Origin: Aphanomyces cochlioides
Taxonomy: Eukaryota > Oomycota > Saprolegniomycetes > Saprolegniales > Verrucalvaceae
Assembly (NCBI GenBank): GCA_019828595.1
Contig: JAHQRK010000027.1
Location: forward strand, 558,001 to 622,000
Direction of reading: 5' to 3'
DNA: 64,000 bases
The position numbers and the translations under genes are program-made. How positions within the stretch are numbered: the first letter of the stretch is position 1; each line of letters begins with the position of its first letter. Below are positions 11,627 to 22,421 of this stretch, piece by piece. The notes beneath the pieces are model-generated. The model did no database searches and was not told the origin of the DNA. It worked only from the letters and a program-made list of their open reading frames with translations.

Positions 11627-12250
11627 ATGAACATGGCGATTTCGATCCCCACAGCGACGACATCAACGACAGAAATGAAGGCGTTGAAGCGACAACAGTC
11701 GACCAAGACCAACAGTAATAACAGCAATCACTCGACCGAGTGCATGTCGCCGACGAAACGCGCGCGGTTAGTTGGCAACTTAACCATCTCGGTGTCGGCC
11801 AACCTGTTGAAGAGCGACCAATACCGCGGCCGATGCAAATACAAGTCGGGACGGTGCCCAAACGAACGCACGATTAAATTCAGTGGTGAACCACATACAC
11901 TATGTGAAGAACATCGTGTGAAGCACAACAAGAACCAACGCAAGTCGGATGCCAAGCGACGAGGCGTTGTCAAGACGAAGCGAGATGTCAAGTCGGAATT
12001 GCAATCGGTTGCACCCGTCAAAAAAGAACAGAAACCACTCACAGACAACGCGATCAAGCTGGAACCGATCGATGCGATGACCTTATCCACAACAGCACTC
12101 ACAGCAGGTTGGATCACCCATGACGAAGATACAACGGACGACGATCTCTTTGAAGAGATTGACATGTCGGAAACCAGTAGCTGCTGGTCGGAAGACGAAG
12201 TCGAGATCCTGAAAAACATCTTTGACTGCGATATCCCTCTCGAACTGTAA
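11627..12250 (+). CDS. Small basic protein with Cys/His motif (putative zinc-binding regulator)
   Basis: About 207 residues from the ATG at 11627; the frame stays open upstream to 11435, but that part runs across the CCAAT palindrome, so the later start is preferred. The centre (about residues 70-110) has the pattern CKYKSGRCPNERTIKF, then HTLCEEHRVKHNKNQRKSD, a compact CxxxxxxC...C..H arrangement followed by a basic helix. I associate this motif with lineage-specific oomycete proteins, probably nuclear and metal-binding. Basic runs (KRARL, KRRGVVKTKRD) suit nuclear import. The C-terminus is acidic (DEDTTDDDLFEEID), like an activation domain. Function unknown; a transcription-factor role is inference. 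Confidence 0.65.
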   Translation: MNMAISIPTATTSTTEMKALKRQQSTKTNSNNSNHSTECMSPTKRARLVGNLTISVSANLLKSDQYRGRCKYKSGRCPNERTIKFSGEPHTLCEEHRVKHNKNQRKSDAKRRGVVKTKRDVKSELQSVAPVKKEQKPLTDNAIKLEPIDAMTLSTTALTAGWITHDEDTTDDDLFEEIDMSETSSCWSEDEVEILKNIFDCDIPLEL

Positions 12251-14299
12251 CTCCAACTTGCGCCGCGCGCTCTCCTGAACTACTAACTAACTAAAGTTAA
12301 TACGAATTACAATATATATATACTACAGATATCGTCATCTCCAGGGCAGTTTCCTCGAGCAGGAAGAGACCGCCACCGTCGACCGAGCGCTCACTTCCTT
12401 CGATCTCTCACCTAGAGACTCGGCAAGCATGCGCAAGGATACTTTCATTCTCATGTCAGGTGCATCCACTTTGTTTAAACCGATCCTCTGATTTCAAATC
12501 ACACACGACACGCCACATCGAGTCAAGCTCTCGCCGACGACTGCTCCGATCAACATAACACTTAAATGCACAATTGAAAGGAGAAGTTTCAATTCCTGAA
12601 ACTCCTGGAGCTCGACGACGGACGACACTTGTCGTTGTCATGCCACAGAGAGAGAGATATGTCTAAATAGGTTATTCCGACGGGAGCTCGCAGACCACGG
12701 TGAGGTTGAAAAGGACAGTTGGTGTCGACCCACCCGTTGGGATTCCAATCAAGTGCTACAAAGCACAATTGTAACGCCGCGCCATGGATCCCATCTGCAG
12801 CTCGGAGGAGGATGGATTGCATCGAGCTTGTCATTAGCTGCGATGTGTAATCGTTTCCACGGTCGTGGAGGACCTGCCGGAGGTTTAAACGATCGCAGTC
12901 GCTCCAAGTGCGACACTTGGCTACACTGTACCCTTTCTCACTTCAAAATGGCCACAAGCCCACTTCGCCTCATTCCTCGGGATGATATTAAAGCCGACTG
13001 AGTACACCATATCGTAATTCCTCGTCTGTCCTTCTCAACCGCGGCAGGGAAAGAGACGTCGCGCGCCACTTTTTTTCGAGACGTGCGCCTTTTGTGAGTA
13101 ATTCCATCGATCTTTTCAACTGATATCAGGAAATTCACCACAACAATTGAGATTTAATGCGGAAATTTGTATACTTCGAGAAACTCCGCAATGATTTATT
13201 TCATTTTTCAATTTTCAACGACGGAGAGAGAGGCTGTTTCGCGCGCAATGGATGCACATCCTGCAAGGTAGAGCACACCCTGGACTTTCCAACGAGAGAG
13301 AGATCGTACAGTGCAAATGAAGGGAGTAAACGATGATGGAGTACCTAAAGATACACTGCCGCCGCGTTACGATACGTTACACCAACGATGAATGGAACAA
13401 AGTCGATGGGGATTGCGAATGTGTGGTGGCATTTCAATCCAGCGTGTGTACTCCAGATTGTCCCATGCAATGCTTCCCGCGACACATCCTTCTCCCAACG
13501 ACGACTGCTACTTACTGTAAGTACTGTAAGCTGTGTAGTAGAGCGAAGAGCGAAGCAGCGCTTTGAGGGATTCTTTCCTGCAAGAGGCGAACTGACTGGA
13601 GCGATACTGTAGCGCCTTGTATGGACGGGAGGCGAAGAAACCGTCAACTGCAGTACGCTGCATACGTGCAGTCGTTGCGTAACGAGAGATGAAGATAATA
13701 AGATCTCATCGAAGGGACTTCTGGTTTTCAAAGAGAGACATGGATACAAGAGCTAACGGTAACACACACTGGTATGGACTTCCATTACTGCTCGTTGAAA
13801 ATCAAGTGTGCATTCGCAGCGAGGATGCAGGACACCACAACGCACTGCCACGACATTCGTCCATACTTCACCCACGGGTGCTGTAACGTCAGCAAGCACA
13901 TACGGATCCAGGGCCAAGAACACTTTGACATCCATTGTGAACAAATCCGTGGCATTGATCAGTCTGGGTAATCAACGGGCGCGATCCCAACCATCATTGT
14001 GAAATGCGCATGACTCACGAACAAATCTCTAGGCTTCCTCGTCCTTTGAGCTCTGACGGCTAGGTAGCAGCGTGAACGCTCTACCTTGGAGCTAGATGTG
14101 CCATATCAAGCTTTCTTTGGCTCTGTCTTGCGCCGTGGCTGGGTTGAGTGCCACTGGGAGGTACGTGAGCTTTCAATTCTTTAGCAATTACTGCGCAGAA
14201 GAGCCTGCTTTGAATTGTTTTGGAGTCACGAAGAAGCGTCGTGAGTACTCCTTGTAATGGGCGGGCAGAACGCATGGAACTCATCATCGAACGACTGTA
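12251..14299. other. Gene-poor spacer preceding the transposon
   Basis: About 2 kb with only short open frames (the longest near 13345-13749 on the minus strand) that have no recognisable domain. The sequence is locally repetitive, for example tactgtaagtactgtaag near 13510, and may include decayed coding or repeat DNA. I cannot support a gene. Confidence 0.5.
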
Positions 14300-14323
14300 C
14301 AGTGCTCCCTCAGTTTTTGCTCC
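14300..14323 (+). repeat. Left terminal inverted repeat
   Basis: CAGTGCTCCCTCAGTTTTTG followed by CTCC, 24 bp. It is the exact reverse complement of 14754-14777, preceded by TA. Confidence 0.92.
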
Positions 14324-14453
14324 CCTTATAAATGAATATTCCTGTATAAACTAAGCTTTATACTCATATAAAATTTCATGATGCATTTGAAGTCGATTCA
14401 AAATTTGAATTCAATGGTCTATTGTGCATGGACCAAGTGCATCATTTCTAGAC

Positions 14454-14669
14454 ATGCCATCTAACAAAAGATTGACGATCCATCAAAAGACTTTGCTCAG
14501 AGACTTCTACAACACACAAAGACCAAGCAACATAAAGATCGTACAAGATTGGATATTGAAGCAATTTGGCCGATCGGTGCATATATCTACAATTCGTACA
14601 AGGTCCATCGTTCAGGCGGTCGTTCCCACAATTACGCCTGGGCATTGGTTGCACGAGCTCTTGAACTGA
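14454..14669 (+). pseudogene. Transposase remnant: CENP-B N-terminal helix-turn-helix
   Basis: From an ATG at 14454 the frame reads NKRLTIHQKTLLRDFY...IVQDWILKQFGRSVHISTI, which matches the helix-turn-helix of pogo/Tigger transposases and CENP-B (RLT..QK..L..F..., W...FGRS.S.STI). After about 50 residues the match ends and the frame stops at 14669, inside the element. It is the only coding trace of the parent transposon and lacks the catalytic DDE domain. If expressed, it could still bind transposon ends, but that is speculation. Confidence 0.65.
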
Positions 14670-14753
14670 TGTGTTTCAATGGACCACAAAGTAACTCTAT
14701 AAATGCATGTTTCAACTTCAAATATAACCTTTTAGAATTTATATTTTGGGGCA

Positions 14754-14777
14754 GGAGCAAAAACTGAGGGAGCACTG
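14754..14777 (-). repeat. Right terminal inverted repeat
   Basis: The 24 bp GGAGCAAAAACTGAGGGAGC plus ACTG, reverse complement of 14300-14323, followed by TA at 14778-14779. Confidence 0.92.
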
Positions 14778-14906
14778 TATTCTTCCTCGTGGTTGTTGCA
14801 TTTGTGGACACTTGAAAGGTGTGAATTTCTCAATGCAATCCATGTATTAACTCGATATGCAGCTGCGCTCTCACTTGATACATCGCAATCTCTCGCTTGA
14901 GATTGT

Positions 14907-16955
14907 CTACACTTCCAAGACGACTTCGCTGTGGCTGTGGACATGCACGACGTTGTCTTCCTCGTCGATGGCCGCCTTCACGACGGCTTGATCCTTCTTC
15001 GCATGAGGCTGAGGGGATTTCTTTGTCGCCACTACGACAGCAGCGATGGCCACCGCAAGAGCAAGACCGGAGAGACCGTAGACAACGATGTTGGATGATC
15101 CATTCACCGACGACACGGGTGCTGCTTGTGAGGTTTGGACGCTCTGCTCAGCAATCGCAGGCTTGTTCCAGACGCAACCGCGCACTTGTTCACCAGAGCC
15201 CGAAATGCCAATCACTTGGCAAACGGCATCCCATGGAGCAACGCAGACGCCCGTAGATTGATAACTTGGAAGAGCGTCGTGGCAGTCCTTCCACGTCGTG
15301 TTGCCGGCAAATGGACAGCTGTCGCCAGATCCACCGCATGGAGTTTCGTTGACAAAGTAAGTCGCATCGCCCACGACACTCACTTCGAATAGGCCACTGG
15401 CAACTGGTGCATCAGTCGACGCTTCGTCTTCAAGGGCATCCGTAGCCGAAGGAGATGGGGCGTCGGATGGTGCGTCAGTCGTCTCTGCGCTTGTGGAGGC
15501 GTCCGTTGGAGCATCGGTGGTAGCATCAGTTGGAGCTACCGACGTATCATCGTCTAATGCGTCCGTAGCAGTAGGAGATGGGACATCCGTTGGAGCATCA
15601 GTAGGTGCCGAGGTTGTCGCGCTTGATGGAGCGTCCGTTGGAGCAGCAGTAGAAGCTTCCGTCGCTGCGGTAGCATCGTCGTCCAAAGCATCCGTGGCGG
15701 AGGGCGATGGCGCATCCGTTGGAACAACAGTAGTTGTTGAGACTGTTTTGTTTGTTGGGGCATCCGTTGGAGCATCCGTGGGTGCGTCTTTGGGCTCCTC
15801 GCTTGGAGCAGCCGAAGCATCATCATCCAAGGCATCCGTGGCGGAGGGCGATGGCGCATCGGTGGGGGCATCAGTGGGTGCCGAGGTTTCTTCGCTTGTT
15901 GGGGCTTCGGAAGGGGCATCCGTGGGGGTTTGCGTGGGCTCCTCGCTTGGAGCTGACGATTGATCGTCGTCCAACGCGTCCGTAGCCGAAGGAGATGGTG
16001 AGTCCGTAGGCCCGTCGGTCGGCGCGTCTGTAGGAGCATCTGTGGGAGCGTCTGTGGGCTCCTCGCTTGGAGCAGCGGAAGCATCATCATCCAAGGCATC
16101 CGTGGCGGAAGGGGATGAAGCGTCAGTAGGTGCTGAGGTTTCTTCGCTTGTTGGGGCATCCGTTGGTGTATCTGTGGGGGCGTCCGTGCTCGGTGCTGCA
16201 GATACGTCGTCATCCAAGGCATCCGTTGCGGAGGGACATGGAGCATCCGTGGGGGCATCTGACGGAGGCGCGGTTGTTTCACTGGTAGGAGCCGAGGTCG
16301 TCGCATCCGTGGGGGCGTCTGTCGGTGATTCGCTTGGAGCTGACGATGTGTCGTCGTCCAGTGCGTCCGTTGCCGAAGGAGATGGAGCATCCGTCGGCGC
16401 GTCTGTTGGGGCATCAGTTGGAGCATCCGTGGGGGCATCTGTAGGGTCCTCACTTGGAGCAGCCGAAGCATCGTCATCCAAGGCATCAGTTGCGGAGGGG
16501 GATGGAGCGTCGGTGGGAGCATCAGTAGGTGCTGAGGTTGCTTCACTTGTTGGGGCTTCTGTTGGTGCATCCGTAGGGGTGTCTGTGGGTGCATCGGTTG
16601 TGGCGGTTGAAACATCGTCGTCCAGGGCGTCCGTGGTTGAGGGGGATGGAGCATCCGTGGGGGCGTCGGTTGGCGCCACCGTCGTCGAGTTGGTTGCGTC
16701 CTCCGCGGGGGCTACAGTTGTTTCAATCGCAGCTTCCTCTTCAAGGGCATCAGAGGCAGACGGCACCGGAGCATCGGTAGTTTCATTTGCAGGGGCGAGG
16801 GTGGTTGCATTCGCGGGGGAAAACGTCGGGACCTCCGTGGTGGCGACATCGCCGTCAATCGCTCGGACAAATTTGTTGGCGACATTAGCGTTAGCGTCTT
16901 GGAGAAGAAAGATGGCAGTGCAGACGCAGACGAGGACGCTCGATTGGCGAAACAT
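14907..16955 (-). CDS. Mucin-like repetitive cell-surface protein
   Basis: 682 residues from the Met at 16955, chosen because it begins a signal peptide (MFRQSSVLVCVCTAIFLLQ, cleavage near ANA). Residues about 40-515 are a stalk of Thr/Pro/Asp repeats (units like APTDAPTDAP) with 11 copies of an SPSATDALDDD-type block, suited to dense O-glycosylation and strongly acidic. A compact module with six cysteines follows (TPCGGSGDSC, WKDC, GVCV, AVCQ, RGCVW), then one membrane helix (YGLSGLALAVAIAAVVVA) and a cytosolic tail of about 40 residues with His/Glu. This fits a type I plasma-membrane mucin bridging the cell wall. One repeat has an odd cysteine (DAPCPS). The frame is open further upstream, but that part has no signal-like or conserved content. 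Confidence 0.82.
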   Translation of the reverse strand: MFRQSSVLVCVCTAIFLLQDANANVANKFVRAIDGDVATTEVPTFSPANATTLAPANETTDAPVPSASDALEEEAAIETTVAPAEDATNSTTVAPTDAPTDAPSPSTTDALDDDVSTATTDAPTDTPTDAPTEAPTSEATSAPTDAPTDAPSPSATDALDDDASAAPSEDPTDAPTDAPTDAPTDAPTDAPSPSATDALDDDTSSAPSESPTDAPTDATTSAPTSETTAPPSDAPTDAPCPSATDALDDDVSAAPSTDAPTDTPTDAPTSEETSAPTDASSPSATDALDDDASAAPSEEPTDAPTDAPTDAPTDGPTDSPSPSATDALDDDQSSAPSEEPTQTPTDAPSEAPTSEETSAPTDAPTDAPSPSATDALDDDASAAPSEEPKDAPTDAPTDAPTNKTVSTTTVVPTDAPSPSATDALDDDATAATEASTAAPTDAPSSATTSAPTDAPTDVPSPTATDALDDDTSVAPTDATTDAPTDASTSAETTDAPSDAPSPSATDALEDEASTDAPVASGLFEVSVVGDATYFVNETPCGGSGDSCPFAGNTTWKDCHDALPSYQSTGVCVAPWDAVCQVIGISGSGEQVRGCVWNKPAIAEQSVQTSQAAPVSSVNGSSNIVVYGLSGLALAVAIAAVVVATKKSPQPHAKKDQAVVKAAIDEEDNVVHVHSHSEVVLEV
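15410..16775 (-). repeat. Coding tandem repeats of the mucin-like gene
   Basis: Degenerate tandem array encoding APTDAP spacers and 11 SATDALDDD-type blocks. Unit spacing varies (roughly 95-165 bp), and synonymous changes between units show that copies are not all recent. The opposite strand is also open because of the repeat composition. Confidence 0.8.
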
Positions 16956-17052
16956 GTTGGAGGTTGTTGGCAAATTGCAAACTGCCTTCGACTGCATGGC
17001 CGGCGTCGACGCATGGCTCTCAAGCTTGGTCTGAAACGTTCCTGGCGAAGCT

Positions 17053-17472
17053 TCAAGAATGGCAAAGGCCGTTTCGTCTCGATGGTATGCTCCCTTGTGG
17101 CGATGACATCCACAAAGCCGAGAGTGAGACCGCGCGCGGGTCTTTCTTTCTCTGCACGAGTTGGCCACACACGACACCCGACAGCTCCTGCATGAGCTCA
17201 TCGACGGCCGCCCATTCGTAGCCTTGTGGTGTGTTGACTGGATTGATGTTGTCCATGGAGTTGGTTGAACGGTTGAGGTTGTCGCAAGGATGTGAAACTG
17301 ACTGGATGTGTTCAAGCATCAGTGGAAGATGGACATGAGGCGTGGGATTTGTTCCACGGAGCGTGGATGGCTCGACGGAGCGATCTTGGAGAGACATGAG
17401 ACCGTTTGCAGTCTTGGGTTTCATCTTTCTCATGGGTGGGAAGTCGACGCGAGCCATTGGATCCACGTCCAT
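17053..17472 (-). CDS. Hypothetical protein fragment
   Basis: An open frame on the minus strand starting MDVDPMARVDF has coding-like composition (GYEWAAVDELMQELSGVV, Lys/Arg patches), unlike neighbouring frames. A possible 37-nt intron just upstream (GTGAAT...CTCCTAG, about 17478-17514) could join it to a hydrophobic segment LVVLVCLGVGYTANIS, and a further exon could start near 17766 with MTSDESRVLYGG. No domain is recognised, and it lies just 5' of the mucin gene in the same direction. The join and the start are tentative. Confidence 0.3.
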   Translation of the reverse strand: MDVDPMARVDFPPMRKMKPKTANGLMSLQDRSVEPSTLRGTNPTPHVHLPLMLEHIQSVSHPCDNLNRSTNSMDNINPVNTPQGYEWAAVDELMQELSGVVCGQLVQRKKDPRAVSLSALWMSSPQGSIPSRRNGLCHS

Positions 17473-17965
17473 CCTCTAGGAGTTTCAAAGATCTGGTCTT
17501 CATGGAATTCACCGACGAGGATATGTTGGCTGTGTATCCAACTCCGAGGCACACGAGCACCACAAGACTTTCGTGCTTTGCAGCCAGAAGGCATGTTCGA
17601 GAAAACGATCGCGCTGTTCAATGTAGTCGTCCTAGGATGCATCGCATTCATGGCGGTGCATCTGTCGGTGGGAAGCCTTCCATAAGCTTTCATACCTCGG
17701 GAATCATGGGGGATTGACTAGCACCAAGGTGGCCACCATAGAGGACCCGGCTCTCGTCGCTCGTCATTCCAGGTGTAAAGATCTTTTATAGAAGATGATG
17801 TCCGAGTCGTTCGAAGGGCGTACCGTTGGCACAGTTTGTGCAACAGAGTCTGTGCTAGCTAGATTACGAGGAGTGTCGAGGACGAACGCTGGGCGACGGC
17901 AAGTGAATCAAACATCAGACATTCTTCTATTGAGGGACAGTCGCAACCGAGTCGGTCGAACGATC

Positions 17966-19124
17966 TTAAGGAGCGGCCGTGAGAGGTTCGAGCCACTTGC
18001 GGAGGATCGCTTTGATTTCTTGTGGCTTTTCATGAAGCAACCAGTGGCCTCCTTCGACGGAGTCGCGCGTCAAGTTCGGGATGAACTTCTCCATGTGTGC
18101 GCTCATATAAGAAGGCGCCACCTTGTCGTCAGTTGCGCCGATGAAGAGCGCGCGGTGGTTGATGATGGGCGATTCAATGGTGGACAAGTCATCCCAGTCC
18201 ATCTCGCCAGTGCGGTACCAGCAGAGCGGGCCGAAGAAACCTTGGCGTAGGTACTGGTCGATGTAGTACTGGAGCTCTTCAGGCGAGAGGAGAGGAGGAT
18301 GCGAGAGTTTGAACTTGAGGTCGGGAACTGCCTTGACCCAGCCGGCAACGACTTCTTCGGCCAATGGGTTGCCGTAGAGCACGTTGAAGAAGTTGGAAGC
18401 ATGGGCGTCGTAGATGGCAGGCGTCTCAGGAGCACTGAACGTGAGATGGTATTCAAACTCGGGGAGCTTCTTGACCTTCTCTTCGAGCGTGAGCTTGACG
18501 GGAGATGGAGGGAAGTAAGGCGTGCAGACGGCAGCGACGGCCAAGGCACGGTCTGGGTGGAAGAGGCACATCTTCCACGACAACTCCACCCCAGTCATGG
18601 CCGATAAACACGGCTTGCTTGATGTCCAAATGGTCTACGGGAGTAATCAAAGAATGCCACAGAGAGGGAGGTCAGACGTACCCAAGAGCTGAGCGTAGTC
18701 GTCCGTGACGGTCTTTTGGCGGTAGCTCTCGACTTCAGCAGGGGCTTCGGTACCGGCATAGCGGCGGTTGTCTAGAGCAGAGTGTGAGGAACCGCGGACG
18801 CAATCCTGACGGCACATACCAGCCACAATGACGCGGTAAGTTTCACGGAGGTCGGCGATTTGATGCTACGAGAAACGAGCACACTCAGCTATGATGACAG
18901 CATCGACCGGACTTACCTTCCAGCCGTACCAGAGGTCAGGGAAACCATGGACCAAGACAAGAGGAAGAGCGTCTAATCATGGAAATGAGTAATCAGTGCC
19001 AAAAATGAATGGGTAAGAGCGTACCGCGCGGGCCGACATCGACGTAGTGGATGCGAATGCCGTTGATTTGAGCATACTGGTGGTTGTACGACGCGTCTTC
19101 AGGGGGAGGAATCGTTGTTGGCAT
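17966..19124 (-). pseudogene. Epoxide hydrolase-like alpha/beta hydrolase 1 (frameshifted)
   Basis: First of four clustered paralogues of the soluble epoxide hydrolase type, which open epoxides to diols with an Asp nucleophile. Start at 19124 (MPTTIPPPEDASYN), with the same short exons as its neighbours: INGIRIHYVDVGPRG, then the HGFPDLW oxyanion exon, then DNRRYAGTEAP, then the large last exon. In the nucleophile exon GHDWGG is intact, but the following codons lose two bases relative to the paralogues (GGAGTTGTCGTGGAAG where GTGTGG is expected, near 18573-18585). This shifts the frame before WKMCLFHPDRALAVAAVCTPYF. Downstream the acid (TDDK) and histidine (GGHWLLHEKP) are preserved. No plausible intron removes the shift without deleting the core, so it is a recent pseudogene or a sequencing error. 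Confidence 0.7.
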
Positions 19125-19503
19125 CTTTGTCCTGCGGGGCAAAATTGAAAATGCCAATAGATTGCACACAAGCAGGTGTCCAAGGATTCGCAACTTGTTG
19201 CGTTCGTCTCGACATTTTCAAGGTGCACCATCCAACCTCCCACTCCATCGACGCCAACACTTGACAGACTTCATGGAGATCATGAATATGAAGCGTCTCC
19301 AGCGGCATTTCCGAGCAAGAAGTACCGCCTTGGACGACATCATCAACTCTCGTGGTATCATCAGGGGAAATAATCAACGGCCATGCTCGCTCACCCATCC
19401 ATCGCTTGAGTTGACGCGACTGTAACTTTGTATGTGAAACGCAAGACCCTCGCACGACATGCGCATGGTATACAGAATGGCGACGCGACTGTACTCATGT
19501 TCC

Positions 19504-20633
19504 TTACAACGCGCTACGGAGGAACTGCTGTGCCTTCGCCGCGATGGGTGCCAGCCACTCGAGCAACGTCGCATTGACGACGTCGGGCTTTTCAAAGAGA
19601 ACCCAGTGGCCTGCACCCTTGACGAGCTTGCGCGTTAGATTCGGCACGAATTTTTCCATGCCTTTGCTCATCGCTGGAGGCAACGCGACGTCTTGGTCGG
19701 CTGCGATGAAGAGTGCCTCGTGGGGAATCACGACGGACTTCCCGGCCAAGTCGGCCCAGTCGATATCGCGAGTCAGGTACCAGTTGAGCGGACCGCGGAA
19801 CGTCGTCCTGCGGTACTTGGCCAAGTAGTAGTCAGAGTCAGCTTGGGTCATGATCGATGGGATGGGACGGTCAAACTTGAACTTGGTCACGTTCTCGACG
19901 ATAGTCGCGACGTCGGCATGCTCGAATCCCTTGGGGAGATTGCCAAAGAGGGCGTTGAAGAAAGAATGAGCGTTCTCATCCAAGTGACCGGCGGCCGACT
20001 CGTTTGCAAAGAGGAGCTGGTAGCGGAAGTTGGGCAGCTTGGAGACGATGAACTCCAAGGAATACAACTGAGGCGAGCGAGGAGTGTACGGCGTGCAGAC
20101 CGCAGCGACGGCGAGCACTCGGTCGGGGTAGAAGCTGCACATCTTCCAAACAACATCGCCACCCCAGTCATGGCCGATAAAGACCGCACGATTGATTCCC
20201 AGCAGATCTAGATCATCTTCCATGAGAGGAAAGGTAAGGGAGATATCTACCGAGTAGTTCTGCGTAGTCCTTGCAGACGTTCTTGCGGGAGTACGCTTCA
20301 ATAGCCGTCGGGACGTCGGAGCTTCCGTAGCCGCGATTGTCTGCAACAATCACACGGTACGACTGCCGCAACGCTTGGATTTGGAACTAGCGGAGAGAAT
20401 GAACGGTCATGAAGTCCATGGATGAGATCTTTACTCGCCATCCCCACCAGAGATCAGGAAATCCATGAACCAACACAATCGGGAGCGCATCTAGATTTAC
20501 ACAATAAGACGAGCATGAAGACGGGAGGGAAAATACCGCGAGGACCGACGTCAATGTAATGCAAGCGAACACCATTCACGTAGGCGAATCGATGATTGTA
20601 GCTCGGGTCTTCTGGCGGTGGAAACGTCGACAT
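19504..20633 (-). CDS. Epoxide hydrolase-like alpha/beta hydrolase 2
   Basis: Apparently intact paralogue: start at 20633 (MSTFPPPEDPSYNH), stop at 19504. Exons encode the N-terminal strand VNGVRLHYIDVGPRG, the oxyanion motif VLVHGFPDLWWGW, QIQALRQSYRVIVADNRGYGSSD, and the main exon with nucleophile GHDWGG, then WKMCSFYPDRVLAVAAVCTPY. The cap region has GPLNWYL, where tyrosines usually activate the epoxide. The acid is in AADQDVALPP and the catalytic histidine in GAGHWVLFEKP. Four introns of about 40-60 nt sit at positions shared with the other three copies. Substrate unknown. Same direction as paralogue 1. Confidence 0.85.
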
Positions 20634-21275
20634 GCCCTTGAGCTTCCTGCTTGTTCCACTGACTTTGTTGCCAAATTCGACCTGATGGCACGCTGAACAT
20701 CGCACCAAATTGCACAATTCCCTTCGTTCCTTTCGTACTATCGACAATGAAAGCCTTCTCTCCTTCGCTCAAGCTAAACTCGTCGGGACCATCATGTCGC
20801 GCTTGAATACTGCTGGTCGTCCATCTCCTGGTCCGCTCGCTAGTTCGTCCTTCACTCCTTGCTTGCATTGTAGCCCCATCATCAATCGGTCACAATAGCT
20901 CTTCAGGCATTCAACCACCACCTGCAGTGTTGACGTCAACCTCGTCGCTCATTCTGGCATGCTTCGATAGGACTTGCCGGTCCTCTCTGTTGTCCTTTGA
21001 AGAGTCTGCAGCCAGCGGGAGCGCCGTCGGCCTCATGCTCCTGGCCAAGTCGAGCTCAATTGCAGCTCGTCTATCCGTTTCTGGACTGTAAATTCAAGGT
21101 TGATGATTGGTCCAAATTGAAAATAAAGCATTTTCATTGGCTATAAATCCGAGACATAAAGGCTGTTGGCTGAGCTCGTCAACTGTTGCATCTCGCAGGC
21201 AGATGGACTGTAGTGACACCAAATTGATCGGCAAAGCAGGCCTCCTGGTCCGTCAGATTTCATTTTAAGAAGACG
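20634..21275. other. Divergent promoter region between epoxide hydrolase genes 2 and 3
   Basis: 642 bp between the divergent start codons. It holds a CCAAT box in reverse (TCATTGGCT, 21135-21143) immediately followed by ATAAAT, about 130 bp before the ATG of paralogue 3. No gene is seen. Confidence 0.45.
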
Positions 21276-22421
21276 ATGACAGCCACACCACTGCCGCCGC
21301 CTCAAGACGCGTCGTACAACCATCAATACGCTCAAATCAATGGCATCCGCATGCATTTCATCGATGTTGGACCACGAGGTACAACCGCTATCGTTGCCAA
21401 CAGCTCGTTTGACCACGTATGTAGATGCGATTCCACTCGTTCTTGTCCATGGCTTTCCAGACCTCTGGTATGGATGGAAAGTATGCAATAGCTTTGACAT
21501 TCTCATTGATCTGTCATCTCTCTAGCATCAAATTGCAAGCCTTCGTACGAAGTATCGAGTGATCGCCGCTGGTAAACTCGCCTTGCCTCTCCACTTGGCT
21601 CATGTTTGATGTAGATAGTCGAGGATTCGGTGAGACGGATGCTCCAGTGGATGCCGAACTCTACCGCCGCAAGACTGTCGCCGACGATTTTGCAAAGCTT
21701 CTTGGTACGTTGTGGTCCCAATCGCAACGTGAATGAATGCCAATGTTTAGATCATTTGGAAATCAAACAAGCCGTCTTCATCGGCCACGACTGGGGCGGA
21801 GATCTCGTGTGGCGCATGTGTCAATTCCATCCCGACCGTGTCTTGGCTGTGGCTTCCGTGTGTACGCCATACTTTCCAACCATGCCAACCAAAGTAACGC
21901 TCCAAGAGCGAGTTGCTGCGTTCCCTGAATTTGAGTACCAGCTCACATTTGCCGCCCCGGAAACCACCGCGCTCTACGACGCCAACATTGCCAACTTTCT
22001 CCACATGATGTACAGCCATGGAACGCTCGAAGACCTGGCTGGCTTGGCGAAATCCATCCCGAACCAGTCACTCCAAAGGCCACACCCAGAACTCTTCACC
22101 GCTGATGAGTTCCAATACTACGTGGATCAATACAGCCGCCAGGGGTTCCAGGGCCCTCTCAATTGGTACCGCACGGCCGAATACGACTGGGAAGACTTGG
22201 CGCATAAACCTCTTGCTGGCATTAGCCACGACGCGCTCTTTATTGGGGCGTCCCAAGACCTTGTCTTGCGTCCATCACGGAGCGAGCACATGGAGAAGGT
22301 TATCCCGAAACTCACTCGCCGCATTGTGGAAGGAGGAACTCACTGGGTGCTGCATGACAAGCCAGACCAAGTCAATGCCATTCTTCACGAATGGCTCACT
22401 ACCGTCACGTCGACTCCTTGA
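21276..22421 (+). CDS. Epoxide hydrolase-like alpha/beta hydrolase 3
   Basis: Intact paralogue on the plus strand starting MTATPLPPPQDASYNH. Five exons: QINGIRMHFIDVGPRG; PLVLVHGFPDLWYGWK; HQIASLRTKYRVIAA; DSRGFGETDAPVDAELYRRK; and the main exon from DHLEIKQAVFIGHDWGGDL (nucleophile Asp in GHDW) to TSTP. The cap has YVDQYSRQGFQGPLNWY, a substrate-activating tyrosine region. The acid lies in GASQDLVLRPS and the histidine in GGTHWVLHDKP. Introns are GTACAA...GTAG, GTATGC...CTAG, GTAAAC...GTAG and GTACGT...TTAG. It is the best reference for judging the damage in copies 1 and 4. Confidence 0.88.

Larger units (their letters stand above)
14300..14777. mobile_element. Non-autonomous pogo/Tigger-type (Tc1/mariner superfamily) element
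   Basis: A 478-bp element bounded by 24-bp perfect terminal inverted repeats starting CAGTGCTCCC, flanked on both sides by TA (14298-14299 and 14778-14779), the target duplication of this superfamily. Its interior is AT-rich and retains a fragment like the N-terminal DNA-binding domain of a pogo/CENP-B-type transposase, but no DDE catalytic domain. It therefore cannot move by itself and is best read as an internal-deletion derivative (MITE-like). Confidence 0.85.

Noticed and set aside
13345..13944. Minus-strand frames of 134 and 63 residues
   Set aside because: No recognisable domain, no consistent joining, and plus-strand frames of similar length overlap them.
16042..17034. 330-residue plus-strand frame of Gly/Ala/Ser/Val repeats opposite the mucin gene
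   Set aside because: It is the antisense shadow of the Thr/Asp repeats, with no signal peptide or domain; the minus strand has a signal peptide, Cys module and membrane helix.
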